From Nissolia schottii (Eukaryota; Streptophyta; Magnoliopsida; Fabales; Fabaceae), in contig QANU01001756.1 of assembly GCA_003254905.1 (NCBI GenBank), forward strand, positions 165,415 to 229,414: 64,000 bases of DNA. Direction: 5' to 3'. Numbering within the stretch: position 1 is the stretch's first letter; the number at the start of each line of letters is the position of its first letter. Shown in pieces: positions 10,708 through 23,434 of the stretch. The notes under the pieces are model-generated. The model saw only the letters and a program-made list of their open reading frames with translations. It had not been told where the DNA came from and did not search any database. Position numbers and translations under genes: made by a program.

Positions 10708-12041
10708 GCTGACATCAAATTAAATGAGCAACAGCATGTGCTCATAATTTGATTAAAAGAAAACGTGTATTAGCACAATCTAAGGGAAGTGAAAAAGGAA
10801 GAATATTTTATTCTAAGGAAGAAAGAAAAAGTATGGGAGACTACTACTTGATATTGACAAGCATTTATAGAAAAGGTGGAAAGAGAAACAAATTAGAAGC
10901 TATTGACAAGCAATCTCCATGTGCAACAAAAAGCTATGATATAGCCTTAGACGGAGAATAAGACAAAGAAATAAAAGCAATTCTTCTTTGGCAAAAAGAA
11001 AGAAGGTCATGTGAAGTACACCAAAAAAAAGGGAAAGGCTGAACTTGATACAATAAAAATTTAGGAAAGCAAATGTCATGGAGCTCTCCTTGCAAAACCG
11101 TGTGGATACAAAGTATTGGAAAGAAATAATTTTATGAAGAATCACGTGGAGAAGACTAACCAAAACAGAAAGCAAAAATCATGAAACAAAATCTGCTTCC
11201 AACGAGCAAAAAAAAAAAAAAACGTGAAGTGTGCAAAAAGGAGGAAAGCAAAAATCACAATCTCTTCCCAACGGTCACACAAAGATAATAGTTACAAAGT
11301 TAGAAAACAACATTCTTGGAGCAAGAAGCTCTCCTCCTACAACGGTCAAGAGGCAAAGACATCAAGATGATTGAAGACAAATGAAGAAAGGGCACAAATC
11401 ATGGAAGAAGGAATCATGGCAAAAATAAAGAAGATGGTCTTGAAGCTTCAAGAATCAAGCATAAATAAGTGACCATTGATCACTGTGAAACCAAGACATA
11501 AGAGCCAAAAAGCCATTCGTGATATTTTCTCTCAAGAGCTTTACATATTTCAATCTCTGATTATTTTGGTCTGTTTCTTAGTTTGAAATTATTGAGTGTC
11601 TTCATTGTTTGGAAAATAATTTTTGAATCTTTTTGGTGAGCAATAGAGAGCTTGAGAGAAAGAGTTGGCTTCACGTTTCTGTTTTGGTTTGAAAAATTCC
11701 TGAGTGAAAGGAATTATTGGTTTGTCTTTGTACTTGAAATTGGTGTGAAAGAAAATAAATTTTGGCGTTTGAAGAACTGGATGTAGATTCCCGTTAAGGA
11801 ATCGAGCCAGTATAAATCTCTGTGTGAATTTTCTTTCCTTCTGTCTTTTACATACTCTGCTTTTAAAAATTATTCAGTCTTTAATTTTCGTGAAAATAAG
11901 TTTTTCTTGAAAACTTATCTCCCATAAAACTAGGAGATATCTCCTGAAATTTTAGGAGACAAACTTTTAAAAGAACAGAATTTTTTTTAAAAACCCTTCC
12001 TTAGATTCAACCCCCCTTCTCTAAGCCACACAAAACCATCA
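10402..12041 (+). repeat. Left (5') LTR of the copia element
   Basis: About 1.64 kb, beginning TGTTGATT and probably ending CCATCA just before the primer site. It contains a TA microsatellite (10674-10705), a long A run (about 11208-11222) and a TATAAAT motif at about 11811-11817. The exact 3' edge is uncertain by about 12 bases because the two LTR copies diverge after CTAAGCC. Confidence 0.88.
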
Positions 12042-12043
12042 AT

Positions 12044-12055
12044 TGGTATCAGAGC
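12044..12055 (+). promoter_or_regulatory. Primer-binding site of the copia element (tRNA-Met type)
   Basis: TGGTATCAGAGC, complementary to the 3' end of plant initiator tRNA-Met, lies 2 bases after the left LTR. Confidence 0.92.
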
Positions 12056-12124
12056 TTAGGTCTCTAGTATATCACGCTTAACAGCTAAGAGCAAAAGATC
12101 CATATCTTAGAGAAGAAATCCAAC

Positions 12125-13804
12125 ATGGCTGGACCTGTCCAATTCAATCTGGCAGAAGGACAATCTACTATTCGTCCACCTTCCTTCAATGGATCAAATT
12201 ATCCATATTGGAAGGAAAGGATGAGAATATTCATACAATCAATCGACTACGATATCTGGAAGACCATCACAAGGGGACCCACCATCCCTATGAAGACAAC
12301 AACAGAAAATGGAAGAGAGAAGCAGATTCCAAAAACTGATGACGAATGGAACGCTGAAGAGAAGAGACAAATCGAGACAAATGCCAAAGCTCTAAATCTG
12401 ATGATGGGCGCAATAAGCTTTGAAGAATACAGGAAGGTATCCAGGTGTGCGTCAGCAAAGGAAATCTGGGATAAGTTGCAAATCACACACGAAGGTACGA
12501 AACAAATCAAACAAAATAAAATTGATATGCTAACCCGAGAATATGAGTTATTTGAGATGAAGGAAAATGAAAACATCGATGAAATGTTCGAAAGATTTGC
12601 GGTGATCATCAACAACCTAGACACGGTTGGAAAAACATTTCCAGATGAAGAACTTGTAAGAAAAATTCTAAGAAGCCTCACCGACAAATGGAACTTCAAG
12701 ATAGCTGCTATCCAAGAAGGGAGACACATTGAAACTCTCACTTACGATGAGTTGAGAGGAAACCTAATAGCCTTCGAGACAACACACTTGAATGACAACA
12801 GGAAGAAGAAGGAGATTTCCTTAAAAACAAAAGTCATAGAGGAAGCAATATCTGAATCTGAACCTGAAATCGATGATGAACAAGAGTTCAACCTCTTTAC
12901 AAAAAGGATGGTAAAACTCTGGAAGAAAAGAGGAGGCAACAGAAAAGCAAGCTTTCATAAGAAGGAAATTAACAAATCAGACTTCAAGAAAGACATTACC
13001 TGTCACTACTCCAAACAAAAAGGACACTTCAAAAATGAATGTCCTCTCCTACAACAAAAAGGTGGAGGAAGAAAGATGAAAGGAAAAGGGCTATTATCAA
13101 CATGGGAAGACCTAGAAAATGACTCCTCAAGTGATGAACAAGAAGAGGAGAACATGGCCAACCTATGTCTGATGGCATCCCTTGATGATGATGAGGTAGA
13201 TTTTTCAAATTTATCTCATGATGGTATGCTTTCTATTATTGATGATTTACTAATTAATTCTAAAAATATTTTATCAAAGTAATCTGTTTTAAAAAAGGAA
13301 AACTCTATGTTAAAGACTGAAAATGCTGATTTAAAATTCAAAGTTAATCATATGAACTCTTCTTACAATGCTGTAAAATCAGAAAATGAAACATTACATG
13401 CTAAAGTAGACAATTTAACAAGTGATCTTTGTAAGTTCACCGATGGATCAAACAAACTAAATCTACTTCTTGGGTCACAAAGATGTGCCATAAATAAAGC
13501 TGGATTAGGCTTTGAAGAAAACAGCCAAAATAGATTTTATAAAAACATTGTTAACACCAGCTCTACTAAGCCTTTAAATAAACAAAGACCATATTATAAA
13601 CAATTTGTGAAAGCTGATCAGAAAACTGTATGCTATAACTGCAATAAATTAGGACATACATCAAATGACTGTTTTATCTCCTGGATACTCATTGGTGGAA
13701 ACTATATAAAAACTGTTATTGATATTAACGCTGCTGGCAGAACAAGAAGAACTAACATTCCAGGATCCAAAAAGATTTGGATACCTAAGAACTCATTAAA
13801 CTAA
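12125..13804 (+). pseudogene. gag region of the copia element (fossil)
   Basis: Starts at an ATG 70 bases after the primer site. The product resembles the copia gag (UBN2-like) core, with a FNGSNYPYWKERM motif near its start, followed by CCHC zinc-knuckle motifs for nucleic-acid binding. The region is interrupted. Confidence 0.85.
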
Positions 13805-16800
13805 TGCAGGTATGCCTAACCTCTGAAAGAAAAAGCGAAGTGTGGTATCTTGACAGTGGATGCTCGAGACACATGACAGGAAATGAATCCATATTCAAAA
13901 GAATTGATTCCTATGATGGAGGAAACGTCACCTTTGGAGACAACGGAAAAGGAAAAATCATTGGAATAGGTAAAGTCGGTAAGGATCTTTCATCAACTAT
14001 AAATAACGTTTATCTTGTGAAATGATTGAAACATAGTTTATTAAGCATTAGTCAACTGTGTGACAACGGTCACAATGTAACATTTGAAAGAAACAAATGT
14101 ATTATTCATAAGAAGCATAGTAATGAAGTTCTTTTCTTTGGACCAAGAAAAGGAAATGTATATTGCATCTCCTTAAACGACCTAAAAGTACAAGATGTAA
14201 AATGCCTTGCCTCTATTGAAGATGAAAAATGGCTATGGCATAGGAGATTAGGACATGCAAGCATGTTTCAAATCTCTAAATTAGTCAAAAGGGATTTGGT
14301 GAGAGGAATTCCAAAAACAAAATTCGAAAAAGATCTTGTTTGTGAACCCTGTCAAAAGGGCAAACAAGTAAAGACTTCTTTTAAATCCAACAACCTCATC
14401 TCCACCTCAAGACCTCTTGAACTATTACATCTTGATCTTTTTGGCCCTATTAAGACTCAAAGCCTTGGTGGGAAAAGATATGGTATGGTCATCGTAGATG
14501 ACTAGTCTAGGTTTGGTTGGGTCTTATTTCTTGCTCACAAGGATGAAGCATTTAGCTTATTTAAAAAACTTTGTAAACAAATTCAAAATGAAAAAGGAAC
14601 CTCCATTATAACAATTAGGAGTGATCATGGTAAAGAATTCGAAAATCAACATTTCAAAAATTTTTGTAATGAAAATGGTATTTCACACAACTTATCTTGC
14701 CCTAGAACTCCTCAACAAAATGGAGTAGTTGAAAGAAGAAATAGATCATTACAAGAAATGGCTAGAACCATGTTAAATGAAAACAATGTAGCAAAATTTT
14801 TCTGGGCAGAAGCTATAAGTACTGCATGTTACATTTTAAATAGAACTATTATAAGAAAAACTTTGAAAAAGACTCCTTATGAGCTGTGGAATGGTACTAA
14901 ACCTACTCTACATTATTTTCATATTTTTGGATGCAAATGTTTCATTCTTAACACTAAAGAAAATCTGGGAAAATTTGATTCAAAGACAAATGATGGAATA
15001 TTTCTTGGATACTCCACTAGAAGCAAAGCCTATCGAGTTTACAATGTAAATGCTAAAACTGTTGAAGAATCCATAAATGTTACCTTCTGTGAGACTAACT
15101 CCCTAGCAAGGGAAAATGAGATTGAATGTGCAGGAAATTCATCCAATAATCAGGTCTATGAGGAAAAGCAAAATGAAGACAAAACTCCAGAAATTCAAGG
15201 AGAAATTACCGAAAATGCTCCTGAAAATCAAGGAAATTTTCTCGAAAATGCTCCTGAAAATCAAGGAGATATTCCCGAATCTGCTCCTGAAGAAAACAGA
15301 GAATCTGAAGAAGAAACCTCACAAGATCAACCACTCTCAAGAATAAGAAAACCAAGAGAATGGAAATCATCCAGCCATTATCCACATGAATTCATCATAA
15401 TTGGAGAAGCCTCTCAAGGAATGAGAACAAGGTCATCATTCAAACAACCAGAACAAAATCATGTGGCATTCATCTCAAACATAGAACCCAAAACCATCCA
15501 TGAAGCTCTAAAGGACGAAGCTTGGGTGGAAGCCATGAAAGAAGAACTAAAACAATTTGAGAAGAATGAGGTATGGACTCTAGTTCCCAAACCGGAGAAT
15601 GGCTCTATTATCGGAACAAAATGGGTATTCCGAAACAAGATGGATGAAAGTGGAAAGATCACGAGGAACAAAGCTCGACTCGTAGCCCAAGGATACAACC
15701 AACAAGAAGGTACAGACTTTGATGAAACATATGCTCCAGTAGCTCGAATGGAAGCCATTCCAATTCTACTAGCATATGCCGTTCATCAAGGGTTTAAATT
15801 ATTTCAAATGGATGTTAAAAGTGCCTTTTTGAATGGCTATCTAAATGAAGAAGTATTTGTCAAACAACCCCCAGGTTTTGAAAATAAAGAAAAACCAAAT
15901 CATGTACTCAAACTCTCAAAAGCCTTATACGAACTAAAACAAGCTCCAAGAGCTTGGTATGAGAGACTTAGTACATTCCTTTTAACAAACAAATTTATAA
16001 GGGGAAAAGTTGACACTACACTCTTCATTAAGCATTCAAACAATGAATTCTTGATTATTCAAGTTTATGTTGATGACATTATATTTGGATCAACCAATGA
16101 AAATCTATGTGAGGAATTTTCAAGGTTAATGAAAAATGAATTTGATATGAGTATGATGGGAGAACTCTCATTTTTCCTAGGCCTACAAATTAAACAAACG
16201 CCAAAAGGTACATTCATAAATCAAGAAAAATACACCAACGACATCCTTAAGAAATTTGGAATGGAAAATGCTAAGCCAATGGCTACACCAATGCATCCAA
16301 ACTCCAAACTCGACAAGGATGAAAATGGTAAAGATGTAGATGAAACTAAATTTAGAGGAATGATTGGATCTCTGATGTATCTAACATTATCCCGACCTGA
16401 CATTTCATTCAGTGTGGGATTATGTTCAAGATTCCAATCATGTCCCAAAGAATCTCACCTAACTGCATTAAAGAGAATTTGAAGATACCTTCTTGGAACC
16501 AAGAAACTAGGATTATGGTATCCTAAGAGTAAAGTATTCAATTTAACTGGATTCTGCGATGCAGACTATGCAGGCGATAGAATTGATAGACGAAGCACAA
16601 GTGGACTATGTTGCTTCGTTGGAAAATCATTGGTTTCTTGGAATAGTAAGAAACAAAATACAGTTGCCTTGTCAACTGCAGAAGCTGAATACATGGCAGC
16701 CTCTAGTTGCTGCTCTCAATTATTATGGATGAAACACCAATTGATTGACTATGATTTGCATTACACAAATATTCCTCTTTTATGTGACAATATGAGTGCT

Positions 16801-17019
16801 ATTAATCTTTCAAAAAATCCTGTACTACACTCTAGAACAAAACATATTGAAATAAGGCATCATTTTATCAGAGAACACGTACAAAAAGGAAATATTGACA
16901 TTCAATTTGTGAACTTTGATAATCAACTGGCTGATATCCTCACAAAACCACTACTGGAAGAAAGATTTTGCATGCTTAGAAAAGAGATTGGCTTAACCTG
17001 TATATCTGATCTAACATAA
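13804..17019 (+). pseudogene. pol region of the copia element (fossil)
   Basis: Parts in order: aspartic protease with the DSGCSRHMTG motif (about 13840-14020), GAG-pre-integrase with WHRRLGHAS and the integrase core (about 14220-15050), reverse transcriptase with QMDVKSAFLNG and YVDDIIFG (about 15500-16480), and RNase H with the ALSTAEAEYMA motif (about 16540-17019). This order defines Ty1/copia. The frame is interrupted in several places, so no functional polyprotein is expected. Confidence 0.93.
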
Positions 17020-18007
17020 ATTTTTTTTAAATATTTTTTGTGAATACTTATTTCTATTTGTAAATCTTATCTGTATTAACATACTTGTGACTGCCCTCTC
17101 TTGCTAGACCAGAAGCTGCTAACATGTAAGTAATTGATTCAGTATCTGCACATATTATGCTATGATTTTTGTTAATTTCCTTTAAAATTAATTTCTCACA
17201 GTATCACAATTGTTTATTCATTATATCTATCAGTGCTTATAATACAAATATTTATTTGCTTAAAGAAGGACATTTACTGTGATTACATAATTTTTTTTCT
17301 AAGTTGCGGTCTTAAAAAGGAAGAGTAACAATCTAATACAACTGACTCCTTGTTTCTTAACAAATCACGTTTTTTTTATATTTATGACAAGAATAAAAAC
17401 TTTCCATACTTGTATCTATTAATTGAATTAACAATATATGTTTTCAGGGGAATTGCAAGCATCACGGTTTTCTTTATGTCCACCTTCTTATATTCCTTTA
17501 ATTTCCAATTAGCATAATTATTTATTGTGATTTCACTTTGAACTATTCATGACTATCCCTCACACATTAACGTGAAAAGCAGGCAATATTTTATGACTAT
17601 CTCTTAATGAAATTTTCTTCTTTTCTCTAATATATCTAACCTATTCTTAATGTCTTAGAAAGAAGACAAGCATCATATTATATATATCATTAATATACTT
17701 CTCTTCCTCCCAAATAAATAGTTTTTTCCATTCCCCAAAGCCTGCCTATCACGTCCCTTCATGCACTATTCTTCCCCTTTTTATGTTTCCAAAGGCTCTT
17801 TTCACATCTCTTACACACCTATTGTCATATCTTTTCATCTCTCACATCCCACACTTTTCCATCACACTTCAACTAAAAAAAAAAAAACACTATCTTCTTC
17901 TCCAAAACTATCCAAAACTGAACAGCTCATCTTCATCCTTCAAACCTCACCTTCCTCTCCTCCATTTTTTTCAAACACTATCTTCTTCCAAACATCTATA
18001 AAAAAAA
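17020..18007 (+). other. Non-coding spacer between pol and envelope-like regions
   Basis: AT-rich and lacking long ORFs. The last 250 bases are C/T-rich with an A run just before the envelope-like ATG. In SIRE-type elements this spacer is usual; no splice acceptor could be assigned with confidence. Confidence 0.6.
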
Positions 18008-19363
18008 ATGGTAAGAATTAAGATGAAAGCCCAAGGACCTAACCTCCCTGGCTCACGACGCCACCGCCGCGCCCGTGGAGAGATTGTCACACCAACTCCT
18101 TTACCTACTCCATCTTCACCTCAAATGTCCACCTCTCCACCACCCACAGCTCCACCACCATCTCCACCACCTGCTCCATCTGCACAAACTCACCTTCCTC
18201 ATCAGACTAGATACAAAGGAAAGGCCAACCGATTCCCATCACTACCTCCCTCTCCACAATCTCATCGTCCAGGCAAAGAGCCTGCCACCGGTAATGACAA
18301 CTCCCCTATATCTTCCAACTCTCCTCCTCACGACCCTTCATATTATTTTTCCTCAAAAACAGCCGAAGAAGCCTTTTTACATAATTTTTCAACCCGAAAA
18401 ATCACCACTCCCCACATAGTGGAGTTACAAAAATTCACAAATAAAAACCTTGATTTTTCAAAACTCTTCTATACACAGCAATGGCAAAACATATTCCTCC
18501 TCCATAAACCTTTTTATCCTAGACTTGTCCGCATGTTCTTTGCCAATCTCATGGACAATGGTGACACTATATGCTCCTATGTATGTGGTGTCCAAATGAT
18601 CTTAAATCCCCCACTTATAGCCTCATTACTGCACGTACCCCATAACTGCACTGAGATGTTTCTCAGTCGCAAATGGGATTCTACTCTCCCATTCTCCTAC
18701 AATGATGTTGTTGCCCAACTAGTTGAAAACCCTTCCGTGCTCTCTGGAAGAAAAATTACATCTGCCACCCTCAACCATGCCCATCGTCAACTACATCGCA
18801 TTATTACTCATGTCATTCTTCCTCGCCAGGGAAGTTTTGACAAAGTAACAATGATGGATGCTGCTTTACTTTTCTGTTTAATCAATGACATCCAAATCAG
18901 TTTTCCTTACCTTTTTCTCCGCCATATTGTAGCATGTTCCTTATCCTCTTAATCCCTTCCGTATGGGATGTTTTTAACATACTTATTTGAATATTACAAC
19001 ATTAACCTAACAGAGGAACATTGTACAGAAGCCAAAAACACAATGTACGGCAAAAACGACAAAGGAAAAGGAAAACAACACGCTTCCTTGGACACTGATG
19101 AGTCCATGTCCTCTGAATCATCCTGCTCTTCTCTGAAGAAAAAAAGCCACCCCAGAAAATCCAAAATCAAGCAGTACTTGCTTCAAATCCTGAAGGAGAT
19201 CTCGTGCATGCAGATCACCATCTCCGAACTCTCCAAAACACAAAATGATGCAAGAAAGAAAGTGTTGAAAGAGTTCAAACATGGTACATCACGAGTGGAG
19301 CACCTGACCTCAACGATCAAGAAAGATATCTCTTCAGAATCTAAATCCTCTGACACCAACTGA
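18008..19363 (+). pseudogene. Envelope-like region of the copia element (fossil)
   Basis: Downstream of pol lies a coding-looking region with a Pro/Ser/Thr-rich N-terminal part, a central part resembling the env-like or 'putative plant transposon protein' segment of SIRE-type elements (LLHKPFYPRLVRMF), and a Lys/Ser-rich, helix-prone C-terminal part. SIRE1 of soybean carries an ORF at this position. Whether it ever made an envelope is unknown. It is interrupted here. Confidence 0.65.
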
Positions 19364-20308
19364 ATTATTTGTTTCTAAATTTTTTGTTGTTTAACTGAAT
19401 TGCCAAGACCTCTGGGTCTTGCTCCTAAACTCTTTCTACATTGTAATATTTAAACCTAAATATATCTCAATATTGTTATCTGCCTGTATACCTTTTATTA
19501 TTCTCTCTGCAGATCTAATGGCCCCTTGATGACAAATGGGGGAGAATAAACGAAGCAATCCATTAAGAAAAATGGACAGGTAAAACTTCAGGTATAAACA
19601 TCACTTCTGTCAACTTGTCTCCGGAAATTTTCGAACTTATCTCCTGAAATTCTTTCAACTTGTCTCCTGAAATTTTTCAAACTTATCTCCTCAAATTCTT
19701 TCAACTCTTGAAATTTTCGAACTTATCTCCTAAAATTTTTTCTTATCTCCTTAAATTTTTGTCTCCTAAAAGTCTGTTACTTATCTACAAAACAAACTCT
19801 TCCTATGAGATTAAAACTTTACTTATAAAAATTGTTTTACACTAAAATCACATAAACTCTGCACATGCATACACATTCACTCAAACTTTCAAACTATAAT
19901 TGGAGACTATCCAAGTCATTGTATGTTGTATGTGAAGATTGAACTTGAATGGACTTGGATTATCTCATTGCATGTTTATGTATGCTTGCATGTGTGTGAA
20001 GCCCACCTTGTATCTTCCTTTTCTCGTTAAAAAAGAGGAAGAAATCAAGAAGGGCTAACTTCAAAATTATTCACCGATAAGTGAATTCAGCTATTTTGAA
20101 TTTCTGAATGAAGAAATCAAGATAAAACTGAAGCTCAAACAGAAACTCCAGAATAATATAATTCTGTCAAAATTAATTGATAAGAAGTCAATTATTCTGG
20201 TTACATAAGAAAAGCACACATTAAGGGGGAGCACACATTAAGAGGGAGAAAATCAGCTAAAAGAGGTAAATTGAAATACTCTCAAATTCCTATTAAATGT
20301 TTGTCATC

Positions 20309-20319
20309 AAGGGGGAGAT
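20309..20319 (+). promoter_or_regulatory. Polypurine tract of the copia element
   Basis: AAGGGGGAGAT-type tract immediately 5' of the right LTR start (TG at 20320). Two similar GGGGGAG runs occur upstream (about 19540 and 20226), as is common in SIRE-like elements. Confidence 0.85.
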
Positions 20320-21760
20320 TGTTGATTAAATTTGGAAAATAAAATTGATGATGACAAACANNNNNNNNNNNNNNNNNNNNNNNNNNNNNNNNNNNNNNNN
20401 NNNNNNNNNNNNNNNNNNNNNNNNNNNNNNNNNNNNNNNNNNNNNNNNNNNNNNNNNNNNNNNNNNNNNNNNNNNNNNNNNNNNNNNNNNNNNNNNNNNN
20501 NNNNNNNNNNNNNNNNNNNNNNNNNNNNNNNNNNNNNNNNNNNNNNNNNNNNNNNNNNNNNNNNNNNNNNNNNNNNNNNNNNNNNNNNNNNNNNNNNNNN
20601 NNNNNNNNNNNNNNNNNNNNNNNNNNNNNNNNNNNNNNNNNNNNNNNNNNNNNNNNNNNNNNNNNNNNNNNNNNNNNNNNNNNNNNNNNNNNNNNNNNNN
20701 NNNNNNNNNNNNNNNNNNNNNNNNNNNNNNNNNNNNNNNNNNNNNNNNNNNNNNNNNNNNNNNNNNNNNNNNNNNNNNNNNNNNNNNNNNNNNNNNNNNN
20801 NNNNNNNNNNNNNNNNNNNNNNNNNNNNNNNNNNNNNNNNNNNNNNNNNNNNNNNNNNNNNNNNNNNNNNNNNNNNNNNNNNNNNNNNNNNNNNNNNNNN
20901 NNNNNNNNNNNNNNNNNNNNNNNAAAAAAAAAAACGTGAAGTGTGCAAAAAGGAGGAAAGCAAAAATCACAATCTCTTCCCAACGGTCACACAAAGGTAA
21001 TAGTTACAAAGTTAGAAAACAACATTCTTGGAGCAAGAAGCTCTCCTCCTACAACGGTCAAGAGGCAAAGACATCAAGATGATTGAAGACAAATGAAGAA
21101 AGGGCACAAATCATGGAAGAAGGAATCATGGCAAAAATAAAGAAGATGGTCTTGAAGCTTCAAGAATCAAGCATAAATAAGTGACCATTGATCACTGTGA
21201 AACCAAGACACAAGAGCCAAAAAGCCATTCGTGATATTTTCTCCCAAGAGCTTTACATATTTCAATCTCTGATTATTTTGGTCTGTTTCTTAGTTTGAAA
21301 TTATTGAGTGTCTTCATTGTTTGGAAATAATTTTTGAATCTTTTTGGTGAGCAATAGAGAGCTTGAGAGAAAGAGTTGGCTTCACGTTTCTGTTTTGGTT
21401 TGAAAAATTCCTGAGTGAAAGGAAGTATTGGTTTGTCTTTGTACTTGAAATTGGTGTGAAAGAAAATAAATTTTGGCGTTTGAAGAACTGGATGTAGATT
21501 CCCGTTAAGGAATCGAACCAGTATAAATCTCTGTGTGAATTTTCTTTCCTTCTGTCTTTTACATACTCTGCTTTTAAAAATTATTCAGTCTCTAATTTTC
21601 GTGAAAATAAGTTTTTCTTGAAAACTTGTCTCCCAGAAAACTAAGAGATATCTCCTGAAATTTTAGGAGACAAACTTTTAAAAGAACAAACTTTTAAAAG
21701 AACAAATTTTTTTTTTAAAAACCCTTCCTTAGATTCAACCCTCCTTCTCTAAGCCCTTCA
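20320..21760 (+). repeat. Right (3') LTR of the copia element, with assembly gap
   Basis: Begins identically to the left LTR and resumes after the gap in the same A run that precedes CGTGAAGTG. The N run (20361-20923) replaces sequence that occupies about 770 bases in the left LTR. A 17-bp tandem duplication near its end is absent from the left LTR. Confidence 0.88.
20361..20923. other. Assembly gap (563 N)
   Basis: Run of N inside the right LTR of the copia element. The left LTR suggests the missing part includes a TA microsatellite and ends in a poly-A run, both hard to assemble. ORFs reported across this gap are artefacts. Confidence 0.98.
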
Positions 21761-23127
21761 ATTCATAAGTTCATAGCAAATGGAATAGTTGGAACTATAT
21801 TGAAATGTGTTGATTAAATTGTTTGATGCCATTTTTTTGCTACACCGTTAGAACTATACAGAATTCAAGTTTAAATTCAATTAAAATTATAGTAAATAAA
21901 AATTTAAGTCTAAAAGTAGTTCTTTTGTATTTAAAAAAGTTAAGTAATTAAAACCAAAAAGTGCATAATTCAGTGAGTGGGATAGAACCCAAGGGCTATA
22001 GGGGCCAAGGGGCAAAACAAGCTACTAGACTATTAAACCTTTCTATTCCAAATATGCATTAGTGTGTGTGTGTGTATATATATATGTATGTATGTAGGTA
22101 TGTATGTAGTAATTTTGAAAATTCACAAGGGCCCACACATCCCTACAAACCTCCCCTTGAATCTATGCCTTATCATTTTCCTTTATCGTGCAATCAATTT
22201 TCGCATAGGTGGTGTTACCACTACATAAATTTATTTATAATGTATAAATCCTTATGCACATATGTAACATGCTACCACATCATATAATTTCATGAAGTAA
22301 CATTCTTATAGCTCTCTTCAACCTAATGAATGATGCACTACTTAATACTCCTTCTATTCCCTTCCAAATGAATACCAATACAACCCAACAAACAATTAAC
22401 AAAACAAAAAGTATATGTCGTGCTTCTCCTCCTTTCACTAATCTGAATCTCTAAACTCACAATTCTGCCTCCCCCCTTATCATCCTCCACCTACCATTCC
22501 CAATTGTATACTGCCTCATTGGCTCTTGCAACGGCCTCCGTTACACATTTTCCAACGACGTTGGCCACATTGCTCTCTAGAATCATTTCAATAGAGGGGG
22601 GTGTTTGACAATCTAGGCATCGAAGAACTTGAACTTTAAAATTGAGGAGAGGGACAACAAGCGATCAACATTGAGGATGGTGGTTGCAACATCTAAGGCG
22701 GTGTAGAAAATGAATTTGAGATTAAGGCACTATAATTTTTATATGTATAGAATCAATCGATAATATGTAATAGTAGAAAGCTCCGGCAAACAAATTTTGT
22801 GGTATAAGGTTGTTATATGGAACAACAACGAATGGAAAACATTAGAAAATTATACCAATTTTGGGCATGATGGGCTAATGACTAATCTGGACGGAACCTT
22901 GACATATTAGAAATGACTAACTTTTTCTATTTGATATAAAAAGTGTATCAAAAGGGAGCATGTGTAAGGCACAAATTTGAAGAGCTTAGTTGTGGGGCAA
23001 TTAGAAAATAATGAGTAATTTCATGGGTCTCTATTGTGCTTTGTTGCAGATGTACTTGCCAAATTTTTTTGCCCATAGTAAGAATAGAGAATTTCACACG
23101 AAAAGATGAGACCACTAGGAGTCATTT
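21761..23127. other. Intergenic stretch without a recognised gene
   Basis: Contains a compound TG/TA/GTAT microsatellite at 22062-22110. A moderately GC-rich patch (about 22430-22700) has no long ORF in any frame. Nothing else identified. Confidence 0.65.
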
Positions 23128-23412
23128 TGTCACGACCCAACTGGAGTCATGACTGACTCATAGGGACCAAGGCCCCTTGCAAGCCTCGCATACCAAATTT
23201 TTCAAAAAAAATGGACATAGTTCCCTTGTATATAGGCTTATCCCAACAAGGAACACATACCACCTGTAACCAATTCACAATTCAACCAATCCATTCGAAA
23301 GTTTAGAAGTTTTCAATGAAAAGAAAACATAATAGTTTTACAAATCCAAAATAGTCCTTAGATTATATATTTAAATTCCAATCAATATATAACTGCATGG
23401 GCTTATCCAAAG
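23128..23412 (-). mobile_element. Ty3/gypsy LTR fragment, same family as the LTR at 62599-64000
   Basis: Begins TGTCACGACCCAA on the plus strand and runs in parallel with 62599-62875 for about 280 bp with many scattered differences. On the element's own (minus) strand this is the 3' end of an LTR. No primer site follows and the match stops at about 23412, where LINE sequence begins, so this is an isolated old fragment. Confidence 0.75.
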
Positions 23413-23434
23413 CCTTTCCTATGAAGCACCTTAT

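Larger units (their letters stand above)
10402..21760 (+). mobile_element. Ty1/copia LTR retrotransposon, SIRE/Maximus-like, with envelope-like region
   Basis: Both LTRs start TGTTGATTAAATTTGG (10402 and 20320). A tRNA-Met primer site follows the left LTR and a purine tract precedes the right one. Domain order gag, protease, integrase, reverse transcriptase, RNase H is that of Ty1/copia, and an extra envelope-like region after pol points to the SIRE/Maximus lineage. In the roughly 820 bp where the LTRs can be compared they differ by about 11 substitutions (about 1.3%), which suggests insertion of the order of 1 million years ago or less. The coding part is broken in about five places. No matching target duplication was found, and the outermost right LTR bases differ from the left copy. 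Confidence 0.93.

Noticed and set aside
20282-21082. Several ORFs of more than 200 aa around 20.3-21.1 kb
   Set aside because: They consist mostly of unknown residues across the assembly gap.
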